Positions 12,591 to 13,149 of a DNA stretch of 13,149 nt are shown here, one piece after another (within the stretch, counting starts at the first letter, position 1; every line of letters starts with the position of its first letter). The notes below the pieces were generated by a model that saw only the letters and a list, made by a program, of their open reading frames with translations, was not told where the DNA came from and searched no databases. Origin of the DNA: Armatimonadota bacterium (GTDB lineage: Bacteria > Armatimonadota > Fervidibacteria > Fervidibacterales > Fervidibacteraceae); contig JANZZQ010000020.1 in NCBI GenBank assembly GCA_026419315.1, positions 1 to 13,149 on the forward strand, in the 5' to 3' direction. A program made the translations under genes and the position numbers.

Positions 12591-13149
12591 ATGCCAGAAA
12601 ACCCAATTGTCGCTAAACTGAAAATGGTGGCGATGATGCAAGGGATGAAGGAGGACCGAAGATTCATCCTCACCGGCTTTTTGGCAGCGTTGTTGAGTTT
12701 CGTTGGAGTCAACTTCACGCCGGTTTACTGGCTGAACATAAGGGTCACCGATAGCTTGCTGAGACGATTTAGCCCCTACCAACACCCGGACTTGTTGCTC
12801 GTCGTCATTGACGACGAAAGCTTGAGGAAGTTGGGCCAATTCCCGTTTGACCGAACCGTTTACGCAAGACTCCTTGACAAACTTAAGGGAGTAGGCGCTA
12901 AAGTTGTCGTGTTTGACATCCTGTTTGTTGAACCAACTTCATCCGATAAAGTTCTCGCTGAAGCGATGCGCAAGTTCGGGAAAGTGATCTTGGGAGTCAA
13001 TTTGTCGCTGGATGAGGTGAAGTTACCGGAGCGTTTCAAATTGCCCCTCAGCTTTCCCCTTCCGATGCGGGCGGCTGGTTTTACTTTACCCCCTGAACCT
13101 TTGCTTTCAGCTTGTTCGGGTTTGGGTTTCGTTTACCCTTTCCCTGACC
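12591..13149 (+). CDS. CHASE2-domain membrane sensor (3' end off the window)
   Basis: Open to the right edge, 186 codons visible. After a short charged N-terminus, a membrane segment lies at about 25-43 (FILTGFLAALLSFVGVNF). It is followed by an extracytoplasmic CHASE2 domain: TDSLLRRF (53-60), LLLVVIDDESLRKLGQFPFDR (68-88), YARLLDKLKGVGAKVVVFDILFVEP (91-115), DKVLAEAMRKFGKVILGVNL (119-138) and LLSACSGLGFVYPFPD at the end. CHASE2 domains are followed by three membrane helices and a cyclase, kinase or phosphatase output domain; that part is outside the window, so the output is unknown. Start uncertain: the ATG at 12591 has no clear ribosome-binding site, and ATGs at 12624, 12633 and 12645 are alternatives. 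Confidence 0.87.
   Translation, partial: MPENPIVAKLKMVAMMQGMKEDRRFILTGFLAALLSFVGVNFTPVYWLNIRVTDSLLRRFSPYQHPDLLLVVIDDESLRKLGQFPFDRTVYARLLDKLKGVGAKVVVFDILFVEPTSSDKVLAEAMRKFGKVILGVNLSLDEVKLPERFKLPLSFPLPMRAAGFTLPPEPLLSACSGLGFVYPFPD

Noticed and set aside
12555..12839. N-terminal 95-codon extension of the FecR frame
   Set aside because: It runs antisense to the CHASE2 gene and passes over the strong ribosome-binding site at the ATG at 12554.
1..13149. CRISPR array, tRNA, rRNA, transposase or phage genes
   Set aside because: No regularly spaced repeats with unique spacers of suitable length, no tRNA T-loop with a plausible acceptor stem, and no mobile-element protein motif were seen on reading both strands by eye.

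Overview
The window looks like a bacterial chromosome segment of moderate GC, with strong Shine-Dalgarno sites (AAGGAGGTG-type) in front of several genes and short palindromic repeats between genes. The gene content is a Tat-exported sugar-isomerase-like TIM barrel, a GlmL-family ATPase, a FecR plus CHASE2 pair and a large Met-Pro-Gly-rich exported protein. It fits a free-living, possibly thermophilic lineage such as Armatimonadota, Fervidibacterota or a neighbouring phylum. That placement is inference; no rRNA or tRNA is present to anchor it.

Positions 1-4791 (all minus strand). Reading in transcription order: a class IV aminotransferase (PabC/branched-chain type), a two-TM potassium channel with a cytoplasmic RCK (TrkA) module, a Tat-signal xylose-isomerase-like TIM barrel, a DUF72 protein, and an alpha/beta hydrolase of the acetyl-xylan-esterase/Abhydrolase_7 type that runs off the left edge. 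The last three could be a loosely co-transcribed set linked to sugar or ester catabolism. Gaps are 50-180 bp, so the operon is not proven.

Positions 4792-5758. Nearly 1 kb without a convincing protein gene. It holds palindromic repeats and several consecutive stem-loops. Positions 5759-7597 carry a glmL homologue (minus) without any neighbouring mutase, followed upstream by a 487-bp spacer with two more palindromic repeats and, at its far end, an intrinsic terminator for the next gene.

Positions 8085-10268 (minus). A 727-residue secreted protein whose beta-rich sequence is interrupted by four long Gly/Met/Pro tracts. This is the most unusual gene in the window. Divergent from it are a TerC-family membrane protein (probable metal-ion exporter) and lspA (lipoprotein signal peptidase), nearly overlapping.

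Positions 11946-13149. A membrane-anchored FecR-domain protein (minus), convergent with lspA, is divergent by 36 bp from a CHASE2 sensor gene that runs off the right edge. These two are likely a functional pair in envelope sensing. No CRISPR array, transposase, phage gene, tRNA or rRNA was seen.
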